Shown in pieces: positions 16,444 to 24,895 of a stretch of 64,000 nucleotides of DNA. Every line of letters begins with the position of its first letter. Positions within the stretch are counted from its first letter, which is position 1. The translations under genes and the position numbers were made by a program. Source of the DNA: Pandoraea capi (GTDB lineage: Bacteria > Pseudomonadota > Gammaproteobacteria > Burkholderiales > Burkholderiaceae). Location: the NCBI RefSeq assembly GCF_902459735.1, contig NZ_CABPRV010000003.1, positions 248,001 to 312,000 on the forward strand. Reading direction: 5' to 3'. The notes below the pieces were generated by a model. The model saw nothing but the letters and a program-made list of their open reading frames with translations, did not search any database and was not told the DNA's origin.

Positions 16444-17691
16444 ATGGAAGCGCCGGCATTGCACGCTCGCGAAGAGATGATGGAAGCAGACACCCACCCC
16501 GCAGAGACCGACAGCCACGCGAGCGGCGCCGTGTTGCGTCTGCTGACGGGGCCGATGCGTGGCTGCGAGTTCTCCCTCTCGCCTGGCATCACGCTCTTCA
16601 TCGTCGGTCCGAGCGACCCCGCGTTCGACCGTGGCTGGCAAACGGAAATGCCGCCCAACGCCATCTACGTACCGATGGACGGCGATGGCGGCGACAACTT
16701 CGAGGTGCTGGTCGACGATGCCGGGCGCGAAGGTCTGTTCATCCGTGTCCTCAACGAAGGGGCGGGTGCTGAAGTCGCCATCGACGCCACGCAGATCGCT
16801 CGTATGGGCGACGTGCGCGTCGGGGTGAAGCGCGTCGACGACGCATGGTCCGACGACGTGCAGCGCAGCCTGTGCGCCGATGCGCGTCTGGACGACACCA
16901 TCCATCCCGCCGCACGACAACGCCGTCGCTGGACACGCGCGCTCGTGTCGTGCGCCGCGCTCTTGCTCCTCATCGGCGGCGTTTACTACTACCGGCAGTC
17001 GGAGCCACAGCGGCAGGCACAGGGCGTCTCGGAGTACCTCGAATCGCTCGGCGGACGTGCCACCGTCTTGCCCGGTAACGACGGCCGCATCTACGTGCTG
17101 ACCGAAGATCGCGAAGAGCGCAATGCGCTGTCGCGCGCGCTGGGTGCCGATGTCGTCAAGCGCGAGCGGCTGGAGCTCATGGCGCTGGACGAAGAGAACG
17201 CGCGCATCACGCAGTGGATCGATGCGTCGCGCACCGACGTGCTGTATTTCAAGCTCTCGCTCGAAGATCCCGCGACGCCGGAGTTGTGGATCAACCGCAG
17301 GCAGAGCGGCATTTCCGAGACGGAGATGACCCGCTTCCGGGCGGCGCTGCTCGAGAAGATTCCCTATGCCCGGCGCGTGAGCATCACGCTGCACGACGAA
17401 AACGAGGCGAGCGGCGAAGCCGAAGACGCGCTCAAGCGCCAGATGGTGCCGTTCTTGCGCACCGATACGCCCGAAGGCGTGACGTTTCACATCAGCTCCG
17501 AACTCGACGACGTGCAGTTGCGCCGGCTCTACGGCTTCATGCAGACCTTCGAGAAGCGCTGGGGCAAGCGTCTCGTGCACTTCAACATCGATTTGAAAGA
17601 CGACTGGACCGCGCAGCAATCGTATGCCTACGGCTCGGCGTCGTATGTGAAGGAAGGGCCACATCAGTGGCGATTCATTAACCGGCAGTAA
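16444..17691 (+). CDS. sctD: T3SS inner-membrane ring protein SctD (PrgH family)
   Basis: Forms the outer of the two inner-membrane rings of the injectisome. The N-terminal cytoplasmic region (residues 15-150) resembles the FHA-like domain of PrgH (LRLLTGPMRGCEFSL). A single membrane span near residues 165-180 (LVSCAALLLLIGGVYYY) is followed by periplasmic ring-building domains. The C-terminal GKRLVHFNIDLKDDW region is typical of PrgH. The frame opens with a TTG at 16432; I chose the ATG at 16444, with ATG 16477/16480 as alternatives. It heads the sctD-F-I-J-K-L block, in the same order as Salmonella prgHIJK-orgAB. Confidence 0.93.
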   Translation: MEAPALHAREEMMEADTHPAETDSHASGAVLRLLTGPMRGCEFSLSPGITLFIVGPSDPAFDRGWQTEMPPNAIYVPMDGDGGDNFEVLVDDAGREGLFIRVLNEGAGAEVAIDATQIARMGDVRVGVKRVDDAWSDDVQRSLCADARLDDTIHPAARQRRRWTRALVSCAALLLLIGGVYYYRQSEPQRQAQGVSEYLESLGGRATVLPGNDGRIYVLTEDREERNALSRALGADVVKRERLELMALDEENARITQWIDASRTDVLYFKLSLEDPATPELWINRRQSGISETEMTRFRAALLEKIPYARRVSITLHDENEASGEAEDALKRQMVPFLRTDTPEGVTFHISSELDDVQLRRLYGFMQTFEKRWGKRLVHFNIDLKDDWTAQQSYAYGSASYVKEGPHQWRFINRQ

Positions 17692-17715
17692 TAGTACTAA
17701 TGGAGACAAACCGAT

Positions 17716-17973
17716 ATGGCCGAAATTATCCCGATGTCCAACGACAACTTGACGCTTCTGGAGGAGATTTCCACCAGTTTCAACGGACCGGTCAATGAAC
17801 TAAAGACGCGTATGGAGAAAGCGTTGGAAGACGTCAAGAAAGACCCGACGGATTCTGCATCGATGGCGACATTCCAGGCGGCCATGGCGGCCTACACGTC
17901 GCTGCGCGCAGGCCAGTCCGGCACCATCAAGTCGCTTAAGGATGCGGTGCAAGGGGTTGTTTCCAAGTTTTGA
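17716..17973 (+). CDS. sctF: T3SS needle protein SctF
   Basis: 85 residues, the usual length for PrgI/MxiH/BsaL. It polymerises into the extracellular needle. It has the helix-turn-helix layout, with the turn at DPTDSASMATFQ and a C-terminal AYTSLRAGQSGTIKSLKDAV segment like those that pack in the needle core. There is no signal peptide, as expected for a T3SS substrate. GGAGAC about 9 nt upstream supports the start. Confidence 0.95.
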   Translation: MAEIIPMSNDNLTLLEEISTSFNGPVNELKTRMEKALEDVKKDPTDSASMATFQAAMAAYTSLRAGQSGTIKSLKDAVQGVVSKF

Positions 17974-18009
17974 CGACACTGTCGTCGCTCGCCATCTCAG
18001 GAGGTTGCC

Positions 18010-18315
18010 ATGTCGTTCGATCCTTCGCTGTCGCCGATCTCTGCGTTGCATAAAACCACGCCTTCCGTGCTTGCCGCAGACCCAGGCGCGGGCGAATCGC
18101 TGGAGTCGCGTTTTCTGAACGCGCTGGCCAATACGTCGGCGGGGTTTGAGGCAAACCGCGCCGACATCGTCAACGCCGCGACGAACCTCGATCCTACCGA
18201 TACGGCGAGCGCGATCGCGTTGCAGACACGACTGGCGGACTACGGCATCGGCGTGTCGATGGTGGCGACAATGGCACGCAAGACGGTCGGCGCCGTGGAG
18301 GCGTTACTGCGGTGA
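18010..18315 (+). CDS. sctI: T3SS inner rod protein SctI
   Basis: 101 residues, the size of PrgJ. The position between needle gene and SctJ lipoprotein gene, together with the C-terminal helix ([27 protein letters not shown]), identifies the inner rod/adaptor between export gate and needle. A strong CAGGAGG lies upstream. The stop codon overlaps the GTG start of sctJ. Confidence 0.92.
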   Translation: MSFDPSLSPISALHKTTPSVLAADPGAGESLESRFLNALANTSAGFEANRADIVNAATNLDPTDTASAIALQTRLADYGIGVSMVATMARKTVGAVEALLR

Positions 18316-19079
18316 AACTCCGGAACGTCTTCCCTCTCGTCGTGGTGTTGTTTCTCATGGGCTGTCGCAAGGCCGAGACATTGCTAAGCGCGCTCGACCA
18401 GCAGCAGGCCAACGAAGTGGCCGCCGTGCTGTTACGCCACGACATCGAGACGCAGAAGATCGATGGAGGCAAGGCGGGGTACACGATCACCGTCGATGCG
18501 GCGGATTTTCCGCAGGCTGTCGACTGGCTCAAGACCTACGATCTGCCACCGCGCCCGCGCATGGAGATCGCGCAGATGTTCCCGCCTGACTCGCTCGTGG
18601 CGTCACCTCGCGCGGAACGCGCGCGACTCTACTCCGCCATCGAGCAGCGTCTGGAGCAATCCGTTCGGCTGATGCAGGGCGTGCTCGCCGCGCGCGTGCA
18701 CGTGAGTTACGACGTGGACGGTCAGAACGGCGAGCCGACGAAGACCAGCCCGCACATCTCGGCCGTGGTCGTGTACCAGAGCGGTGCGAACGGCACGGAG
18801 CTGATCAACGACATCCGGCGATTTCTCAAGAACAGCGTGGACGATCTTCGCTACGAGAACATCTCCGTCGTGCTGTCGCAGCAACCGGCAACGCTCGGTG
18901 CGCGCGCGCCCATGCCGCTTGCGATGCCGCACGCCGACGAGCGTCCGCTCTGGCCTTATCTGGCGATTGGCACCGCGGTGCTGTTTCTCCTCGCGGTCGC
19001 CGCGCTGGGGGCTCGCATGCGGGCATCGCGTCCTGGGTGGCCACGACGGGCCGACGCGCCCGAGACGAAGGAGGGCTGA
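18312..19079 (+). CDS. sctJ: T3SS inner-membrane ring lipoprotein SctJ
   Basis: 255 residues. The lipobox FLMGC at the end of a short signal peptide (Cys near 18) is followed by the ring-building YscJ/PrgK domain ([20 protein letters not shown]). The conserved [17 protein letters not shown] and ARVHVSYD segments follow, then a C-terminal membrane helix ([19 protein letters not shown]). The start is a GTG overlapping sctI by 4 nt. It forms the inner ring of the basal body with SctD. Confidence 0.96.
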   Translation: MKLRNVFPLVVVLFLMGCRKAETLLSALDQQQANEVAAVLLRHDIETQKIDGGKAGYTITVDAADFPQAVDWLKTYDLPPRPRMEIAQMFPPDSLVASPRAERARLYSAIEQRLEQSVRLMQGVLAARVHVSYDVDGQNGEPTKTSPHISAVVVYQSGANGTELINDIRRFLKNSVDDLRYENISVVLSQQPATLGARAPMPLAMPHADERPLWPYLAIGTAVLFLLAVAALGARMRASRPGWPRRADAPETKEG

Positions 19080-19081
19080 CC

Positions 19082-19693
19082 ATGTCGCTCAAGCCCACGC
19101 CCGGCCTGCACGAATCGCAGAGCGCCATCGCGGTGTGCTGGCGCACGATGATGTTCGACCCGGCGTCGTACATCCATGCGGCGCGCTTCGTGTATCCGGG
19201 GCAGTTCGCGTCGCCCCGTCAGCGCGCCGTCATCAACGAGATGCTGATCGCGGGGTTCCGGCTCGACAGTCATTGGCCGTTCGACCAGATCGGGATCGTG
19301 GAGCGGCCTTGGGTGCTGAACTGGCGTTTGCTGCCTCAGGTGGCCTATCTGATGGGTTGTCAGGCGCGCAAGGCAAGTCTGTGCCGGCGCGCGGCGTTGC
19401 TTCGGCTGCCTGAGTGGGCGTATGCGTACGCCAAGTTGCCCGTGCTCGACGCCATGCCGTCCGTGAGCACTGCGCCACCGTCGCACGAGGAGCTGACGGC
19501 CGAAGGTTTCGTACGTCTCATGGCGCTTGGCGCCACGTTGCGCGAACCGCTTCGTCAACGTTTGCCGTTGCTGTTTCCTCCCATCGATTCGTACGCCGCA
19601 GACGTGCCTGATGCGCTCGACGTCCGACTGTTCGTGACTGCTTTGCAATATGCCAAGAAGCATCCCCATTCCCCCCCGGACACCCGTCATTGA
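19082..19693 (+). CDS. sctK: T3SS sorting-platform protein SctK (OrgA/MxiK family)
   Basis: 203 residues with the OrgA-like beginnings MMFDPASYIHAARF and RLDSHWPFD and an IVERPWVLNW segment. SctK links the cytoplasmic sorting platform (SctQ) to SctD. The assignment rests on length, position after sctJ and these weak but recognisable motifs. GGAGGG upstream supports the ATG at 19082; the frame is open further 5'. The end overlaps sctL by 44 nt. Confidence 0.85.
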   Translation: MSLKPTPGLHESQSAIAVCWRTMMFDPASYIHAARFVYPGQFASPRQRAVINEMLIAGFRLDSHWPFDQIGIVERPWVLNWRLLPQVAYLMGCQARKASLCRRAALLRLPEWAYAYAKLPVLDAMPSVSTAPPSHEELTAEGFVRLMALGATLREPLRQRLPLLFPPIDSYAADVPDALDVRLFVTALQYAKKHPHSPPDTRH

Positions 19694-20414
19694 TGGCGTG
19701 ATCGTCCCGAGGGACCAATTGGTTCGCGGGGTGACGCGTACGCGTGTCGACAACGACATTCGTCATTGGGCCCGGCGACGTGTGACCGAGTCGCAGCGCG
19801 AGATCGACGCACAGCGTCGGCAGGCGATGCGCGAAGGGTACCGGGACGGGATCGCGGCGGCGCTGGAAGACGTGGTGGCGCACCTGATGCGCACCGAGGC
19901 GCTGTGCGAGCAGTGGCGCGCCGGGATGATCGGTCAGATGCGTGAGCTGCTCGGCGCGGCAACGCAGCATCCGGAAGCCTTGCTTGCGGCGCTCGACGAC
20001 GCGATGCACACGTTTGTCGACAAGGCGGGCATGCCGTCGGACGTGCCGATCACCGTGGTGATGCCGGTGCGGCTCAAGGCGCGGCGCGAAGACATCCGCG
20101 CGCGTATCGAGGCCGTCTGTCGTGCGCCGTTGACGCTCGAATTCCGGGCGAAGGGCGAAGGCATTTCAGTGCAGCGCGCCGGAACTGCGATCGAGTACGA
20201 CCCGCAGAACTACGCCGCGCGCGCGGAGGCGGCGCTGGACATCGACCCGCGTGTGCCGCGGGCCGACCTGCACACGCTGCTCGCGTCGGCGCTTGCGTCG
20301 CTTAACGAACGCCTGGACGAATTGAACGCGCTGAACACACTGAACACGCCGAACGCCGTGATGGCAATCAGCACCCCAACCGCGATGGAGGACGAGGATG
20401 ACGAGCGCTATTGA
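19650..20414 (+). CDS. sctL: T3SS ATPase stator SctL (OrgB family)
   Basis: 254 residues. The N-terminal half is a charged helix (TESQREIDAQRRQAMREGYRDG) typical of FliH/SctL stators; a C-terminal globular domain follows with DVPITVVMPVRLK and LEFRAKGEGISVQ. It tethers and regulates the ATPase SctN. The C-terminal tail has a short ALNTLNTPN repeat. It overlaps sctK at the 5' end and the next small ORF at the 3' end. Confidence 0.85.
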   Translation: MPRSIPIPPRTPVIDGVIVPRDQLVRGVTRTRVDNDIRHWARRRVTESQREIDAQRRQAMREGYRDGIAAALEDVVAHLMRTEALCEQWRAGMIGQMRELLGAATQHPEALLAALDDAMHTFVDKAGMPSDVPITVVMPVRLKARREDIRARIEAVCRAPLTLEFRAKGEGISVQRAGTAIEYDPQNYAARAEAALDIDPRVPRADLHTLLASALASLNERLDELNALNTLNTPNAVMAISTPTAMEDEDDERY

Positions 20415-20745
20415 TGCACTGACGACCCTGTCGCCTGCCCCTGCCGACGAGGAGATCCGGCCGCTGACTCTGGCGCAACGCGTGCAGGAAATGCGGGCCT
20501 CCGAAATGCGGACCCGCGATGTCGAACCGCTGGCGCAACGTCCCGCTCCGATGCATTCCCCGGGCGCTGAAGGCGAAGACGGTGGCATTGGGACCGACGG
20601 TAGCGACGGCAGTGACGGTAGCGATGAGATCGACCTCGCCACCGAGTGGCAGAAGCTCTTCAACAGGCTGATGGTGCTGGAGTGGTTCGACGGTTGGCTC
20701 GATCGCATCGAGGAAACGGTCGACGGCGGGAACAGCGACAGCTGA
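20398..20745 (+). CDS. Small T3SS-linked protein in the OrgC position, unknown
   Basis: 115 residues, overlapping sctL by 17 nt. The middle is Gly/Ser/Asp-rich with a GTDGSDGSDGSDE repeat and is probably disordered; the C-terminal 40 residues (ATEWQKLFNRLMVLEWFDGWLDRIEETV) look like an amphipathic helix. In Salmonella SPI-1 the gene after orgB is orgC, a secreted protein that promotes needle assembly. I see no sequence identity that I can state, so the correspondence is positional only. Confidence 0.65.
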   Translation: MTSAIDALTTLSPAPADEEIRPLTLAQRVQEMRASEMRTRDVEPLAQRPAPMHSPGAEGEDGGIGTDGSDGSDGSDEIDLATEWQKLFNRLMVLEWFDGWLDRIEETVDGGNSDS

Positions 20746-20845
20746 TACGACAGCCGACGCGACGCATGCCGAATGCACGCCGGATGCGCGTCAGGTCGGG
20801 CGAAACAGAGGAACCGTCGGGTGCCGACGGGAAGTGAGGTGGGCA

Positions 20846-21646
20846 ATGAGAAGTTTGGAAATCATGGAAGACGCGCAGGCGCTGGGCGCGAACCAGCCGC
20901 TCGCACTGGCGTGCGACGGCGTGTGGTTCGTCTGCTCGCCGCCGTCCACGCGAAGCCTGTTGCTCGAACTGCAACCTGCCGGTAACGGTAGTAGCGCAGG
21001 GGCGACACGGCTCGAATTGCCGCCCGACTACTGCGGGCTTCTGATGCTCGGCAAAGGCGCGTTGCTGGTCAGAGGCGGCACGCTGCACTACCACCGCATG
21101 CATTGCGATGTGCTCGTCAAGCTGCTGGCGTTCATGGACGAAGCGCACGCCACGGGCACGGACACGCCGGACAACCACCGGCGTAATGCCGTGCCTGCGT
21201 TGCATCGGGTGCCGGTGCGCGCGCCGTGGGGGGATCGTCGTCAGTGCGAGCTATGGTTCCTGAGCCAGATCGCCGCGCCGGGCGAAGGCTTTCGCACGAT
21301 GCTCGACATGCTGCGCCGCTGCGAGTCCTACGACCTGATCCGTTTTCTGCTCACGCGCGCGCCCACGGGCGGCACCCTGCGCCATATGTGCACGAAGTAC
21401 GGCGTGTCGTATTCCCACTTCCGGCGGCTATGCCGAGGTGCGCTCGGCGAGTCGGCCAAGATCGCATTGCGCGACTGGCGCATGGCGCGCTCGATGCTGG
21501 AAGTCGCGCAGTGCAACGACAGCTTCACGGAGATCGCGCTGCGTAACGGGTACGCGTCGTCGTCGCATTTCTCAACGGAAATCAAGGAACTGATCGGCAT
21601 GTCGCCGACCAGTGCCGCTGGCGCCTTGCGAACGTTGGCTCGATGA
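20846..21646 (+). CDS. AraC-family T3SS transcriptional activator (InvF-like)
   Basis: 266 residues with a C-terminal AraC-type double helix-turn-helix (TLRHMCTKYGVSYSHFRRLC, then FTEIALRNGYASSSHFSTEIK). The position immediately before the secretin gene matches invF in SPI-1 and bsaN in Bsa. InvF-type proteins activate effector and chaperone operons together with SicA. The start at 20846 is favoured over the GTG at 20834 because GAGGTG lies 5-10 nt upstream. The stop overlaps sctC (ATGA). Confidence 0.9.
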   Translation: MRSLEIMEDAQALGANQPLALACDGVWFVCSPPSTRSLLLELQPAGNGSSAGATRLELPPDYCGLLMLGKGALLVRGGTLHYHRMHCDVLVKLLAFMDEAHATGTDTPDNHRRNAVPALHRVPVRAPWGDRRQCELWFLSQIAAPGEGFRTMLDMLRRCESYDLIRFLLTRAPTGGTLRHMCTKYGVSYSHFRRLCRGALGESAKIALRDWRMARSMLEVAQCNDSFTEIALRNGYASSSHFSTEIKELIGMSPTSAAGALRTLAR

Positions 21647-23763
21647 AGAAAGCGATTGACATCGCCTGCGTACTGATGGTCGCCACCGTGTCGAACGCCG
21701 CCGACGCGTCGTGGGCCATGGCGCTATCCTCTGCCGGTTCGCTCGATGGCACGCCACCGACGCAGACGCAAGCGAGCGTCGGCACCGTCGTGCCGCCGCA
21801 GGCACCGCCTCCGCAGGCACCGCCTCCGCAGGCATCTCAAGTGCCGCCGCAAGTGCCACCGTCACAGGCGCCGCTGCCGATCGCGCAACCGCCGTCGAAG
21901 TCGCTGCCGCAGGGGCCGGCCGCGCGGGGCGGCTATGTGGCGCGCAACGACAATCTGCGCGAGTTCTTTGCGGCGCTGTCGCCTTCTCTCGGCCGCCCCG
22001 TGATCGTCAGCAATCTGGCGGCGAAAAAGCAGGTCTCGGGAGACTTCGACCTGTCGAACGCCCGCTCGCTGCTCGAGACGATGGCGACGAAGCTTGGACT
22101 CATCTGGTATCACGACGGACAGTCGATCTTCGTGTACGACGCCTCTGAGATCCGCAACGCCACCATCTCGATGACCTACTCGTCGCTAGGCGATCTCGAA
22201 TCGTATCTGCGTGATGCGGGGCTCTACGACCGCCGGTATCCGATTCGGGGTAAACCGGGCAACAAAGTGTTCTATGTCTCCGGCCCGCCGGTGTTCGTCG
22301 ATCTGGTGCTCGCCGCAACGCGCTCGATCGATCGCGCGATGGTCAGCGACATTCCAGCCGCCGGTCCCGATCAGATCGGCGTGGTGCGCATGGATAACGC
22401 GTTCGTGTCGGACCGCACGTATCAGATGCGCGACGAGAAGATCGTGATCCCGGGCATGGCGTCGGTGATCACGCAACTGGTGCAGCCACCGCGCAGTGCG
22501 GCGGGCGGCATCGTTCCCCCGTCCACGCAACTGCCGTTGTCTCCGCAAGAGGCGCGTAGCGGCGCTTCGCCCTCGCCACTGCCGCCGCCCGTACCGGGGC
22601 TGGGTTCGCCTGCTGCGCTCAACCCTGCCTTACCGCCTGCGGCGCTGAACGCCGAGAACGCGCCGACGCATGGCCGCGTCATCGTGCAGCCGTACCCGGC
22701 GGCTAACAGTCTGCTCGTGCGTGGCACCGCCGAGCAGGTCGAGCGCGTGGAGCGGCTCGTGTCGCGGCTCGACTCTCCGCGCCGCCATATCGAGCTGTCG
22801 CTCTGGATCATCGACGTACGCAAGGAGGCGCTCGACTCGCTGGGTGTCGATTGGTCGGGCGGCGTGAACCTCGGTTCGCACCTGGGCGTGCTGCTCAACG
22901 CGACCACACCGGTCAGCACGCTGGACGGCGTGCGTTTCCTTGCGTCGATTCAGGCGATGGCGTCGAGCGGAGACGCGACGGTGGTGTCGCGTCCGGTCAT
23001 CCTCACGCAAGAGAACATTCCCGCCCTGTTCGACGGCAGCCAGACGTTTTATGTGCCACTTGAAGGCGAGCGCACCACGGACCTGCGCAGCGTCACCTAC
23101 GGCACGATGATCAGCGTGTGGCCCCGCTTTGCCGGTCGCGACGAAATCGAAATGACGCTCAACATCGAAGACGGCACGAGCGCGCCCGGCAACCAGGGCG
23201 AGGACAAAAGCAAGTACACGGTGCTGCCCACGGTGTCGCGCACCCGCATCAGCACGGTGGCGCGCGTGCCGCAGGGCAAGAGCCTGCTCATTGGCGGATT
23301 CACGCGCGACAGCGGCGACACGGTCGAGAAGAAGGTGCCGCTGCTCGGCGACATTCCGTGGCTGGGCCGCGTGTTTCGCTACAACAGCACATCGCAGAAC
23401 AACAACGTTCGCGTGTTCCTGATTCAGCCGCGCGAGATCGATGGGCCGATGACGCGCGATGCGAGCGATATCGCCGGTGACACCATTGCGACCTTGCCTT
23501 ACCCAATCCACGGCGAATCGAAAGAGCTCCGCCGCGCGACCGGCCTCGACGCCCCTGAGCCGACACCCGCCGCCAGCAAGAACACGAATGCTGTACCGGG
23601 CGCCGCGCCTGCGGGCAATGGCGTGCGGAATCTGCCGGCGCCTCGCGTCGAGTCGTCGGCGCACACACCCGCCTCATCCCTTTCGTCGGGCGCCCCCGAA
23701 GCGCCGGTGGCGCGCGACGATTCCACCCTTCATCACACGGGAGTCGACCGTGGCCAGTCTTGA
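21643..23763 (+). CDS. sctC: T3SS outer-membrane secretin SctC
   Basis: 706 residues, longer than InvG (about 560). After a signal peptide (residues 1-20) there is a Pro/Gln-rich tract at about 45-85 built from 15-bp tandem repeats. The N0/N1 domains follow (NLREFFAALSPSLGRPVIVS), then N3 (PYPAANSLLVRGTAEQVERV) and the secretin core with VVSRPVILTQENIPALFDG and LLIGGFTRDSG. A Pro/Ala/Thr-rich C-terminal tail completes it. It forms the outer-membrane ring. ATGA overlap with the upstream regulator suggests coupling. No InvH-type pilotin gene is seen in the window. Confidence 0.95.
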   Translation: MKKAIDIACVLMVATVSNAADASWAMALSSAGSLDGTPPTQTQASVGTVVPPQAPPPQAPPPQASQVPPQVPPSQAPLPIAQPPSKSLPQGPAARGGYVARNDNLREFFAALSPSLGRPVIVSNLAAKKQVSGDFDLSNARSLLETMATKLGLIWYHDGQSIFVYDASEIRNATISMTYSSLGDLESYLRDAGLYDRRYPIRGKPGNKVFYVSGPPVFVDLVLAATRSIDRAMVSDIPAAGPDQIGVVRMDNAFVSDRTYQMRDEKIVIPGMASVITQLVQPPRSAAGGIVPPSTQLPLSPQEARSGASPSPLPPPVPGLGSPAALNPALPPAALNAENAPTHGRVIVQPYPAANSLLVRGTAEQVERVERLVSRLDSPRRHIELSLWIIDVRKEALDSLGVDWSGGVNLGSHLGVLLNATTPVSTLDGVRFLASIQAMASSGDATVVSRPVILTQENIPALFDGSQTFYVPLEGERTTDLRSVTYGTMISVWPRFAGRDEIEMTLNIEDGTSAPGNQGEDKSKYTVLPTVSRTRISTVARVPQGKSLLIGGFTRDSGDTVEKKVPLLGDIPWLGRVFRYNSTSQNNNVRVFLIQPREIDGPMTRDASDIAGDTIATLPYPIHGESKELRRATGLDAPEPTPAASKNTNAVPGAAPAGNGVRNLPAPRVESSAHTPASSLSSGAPEAPVARDDSTLHHTGVDRGQS
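21796..21834 (+). repeat. 15-bp tandem repeat inside sctC
   Basis: The unit CCGCAGGCACCGCCT occurs at 21796-21810 and 21811-21825, followed by a 9-bp partial copy. It encodes PQAPP repeats. The array keeps the frame and could vary in copy number between strains. Confidence 0.85.
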
Positions 23764-24895
23764 TGTCATCCGGCCGTCGCCGTCATCATCGTTTTCGGAA
23801 TCCGCTGCCAGAACGTCTTCGGGCCGGCAGCGCGCCACGAGAACGGCGGACGACGACGACGGTCCCCACCGCCTGCTCTCTGGCGGGCCGGTCGCCGATA
23901 TCCGCCGCGCGGCGGAGTCGAGCGACGAAATGTCCTCCGCGCTGGCACAGTTCCGTCTGCGCGCGAACCGCAAGGAAGAGAACCGTGGCATGGCGCAGAG
24001 CTATGACTACATTCTCGAAGAAGACGCACCGAACAAGATTCGCGAGATTCTGGGTGCGTCGTGGGTGTCGGCCGAGGAGTTGACGCGTCTGTTACGTGAG
24101 GCGTTCGACGACATCAGCGACCGTTGGGTTGCCTTGCAGGCCCTGGCCACCCAGCACAAGACGCTGCGTGCGGAGCAGCAACTGGCGCTGGAAGTCGTTA
24201 TCGCCGAGGCACAGGCCGCGCCGCCCGAAGAGATTCGCGCGCGCAAGGCAGGCGTGCATTGTGCGATCAAGGCCCGGCTGGTCGGACACCAGATGGCGCT
24301 CGACTTCGCCCCGAACCTGCTGCGCGCCGCCTACCGGAGCTTCCTCACGACCGAGGCGCCGGACATCGAGCTTTACCAGACGTGGATTTCCGGCTTTGGC
24401 TTCGAGCGGCGCGAACAGGTGCTCATCTTCATGGAAGGCGCCATCGTCGACGACATGCGCGCGGAAGACCCCAGCAGTACGCCGCCGCAATTCGCTTCGT
24501 CGCTGGAGCGACTGGGGACGCTGCGCCGCCTGCGCACCTGCGAACACAGCTTCGTGCTCCACGTGAGCCGGAGTGCGCTGGCCGCACCGTTCAATGCGAG
24601 CGAGCGCGACTGGCTGCATTTCCTGCTGGTGGTCCTGACCGACGCCATGGGGCTCGACGAGTCGCTGCGATACACCATGGGTGTCAACGCGCTACTACGC
24701 GAGAACGGCGATCACGCGCGGCTCATCAATCTCCTGCTGCTCGCCTGTCAGCAGCTGCCGGGTGAGCCGTTGCAGACACAGGACAACCGCGACACGCTCC
24801 TCGGCGGACTTCGAGATCTCGGTGGCGCGGCCTATGCCCGTGAAAGCAGCGCTCGTGCCGTCGATCCGACGTCGCGGCATCGCCGGAGTGTGTAA
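23750..24895 (+). CDS. sctW: T3SS gatekeeper SctW (InvE family)
   Basis: 381 residues, close to InvE (372). The N-terminal 60 residues are Ser/Arg-rich and disordered, as in this family; the HrpJ-like helical domain follows (SSALAQFRLRANRKEENRGM, then helix bundles to the end). It controls the order of translocator versus effector secretion at SctV. The start is a GTG at 23750 with GGGAG upstream, overlapping the sctC end by 14 nt. The stop overlaps the sctV ATG by 1 nt. Confidence 0.9.
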   Translation: MASLDVIRPSPSSSFSESAARTSSGRQRATRTADDDDGPHRLLSGGPVADIRRAAESSDEMSSALAQFRLRANRKEENRGMAQSYDYILEEDAPNKIREILGASWVSAEELTRLLREAFDDISDRWVALQALATQHKTLRAEQQLALEVVIAEAQAAPPEEIRARKAGVHCAIKARLVGHQMALDFAPNLLRAAYRSFLTTEAPDIELYQTWISGFGFERREQVLIFMEGAIVDDMRAEDPSSTPPQFASSLERLGTLRRLRTCEHSFVLHVSRSALAAPFNASERDWLHFLLVVLTDAMGLDESLRYTMGVNALLRENGDHARLINLLLLACQQLPGEPLQTQDNRDTLLGGLRDLGGAAYARESSARAVDPTSRHRRSV

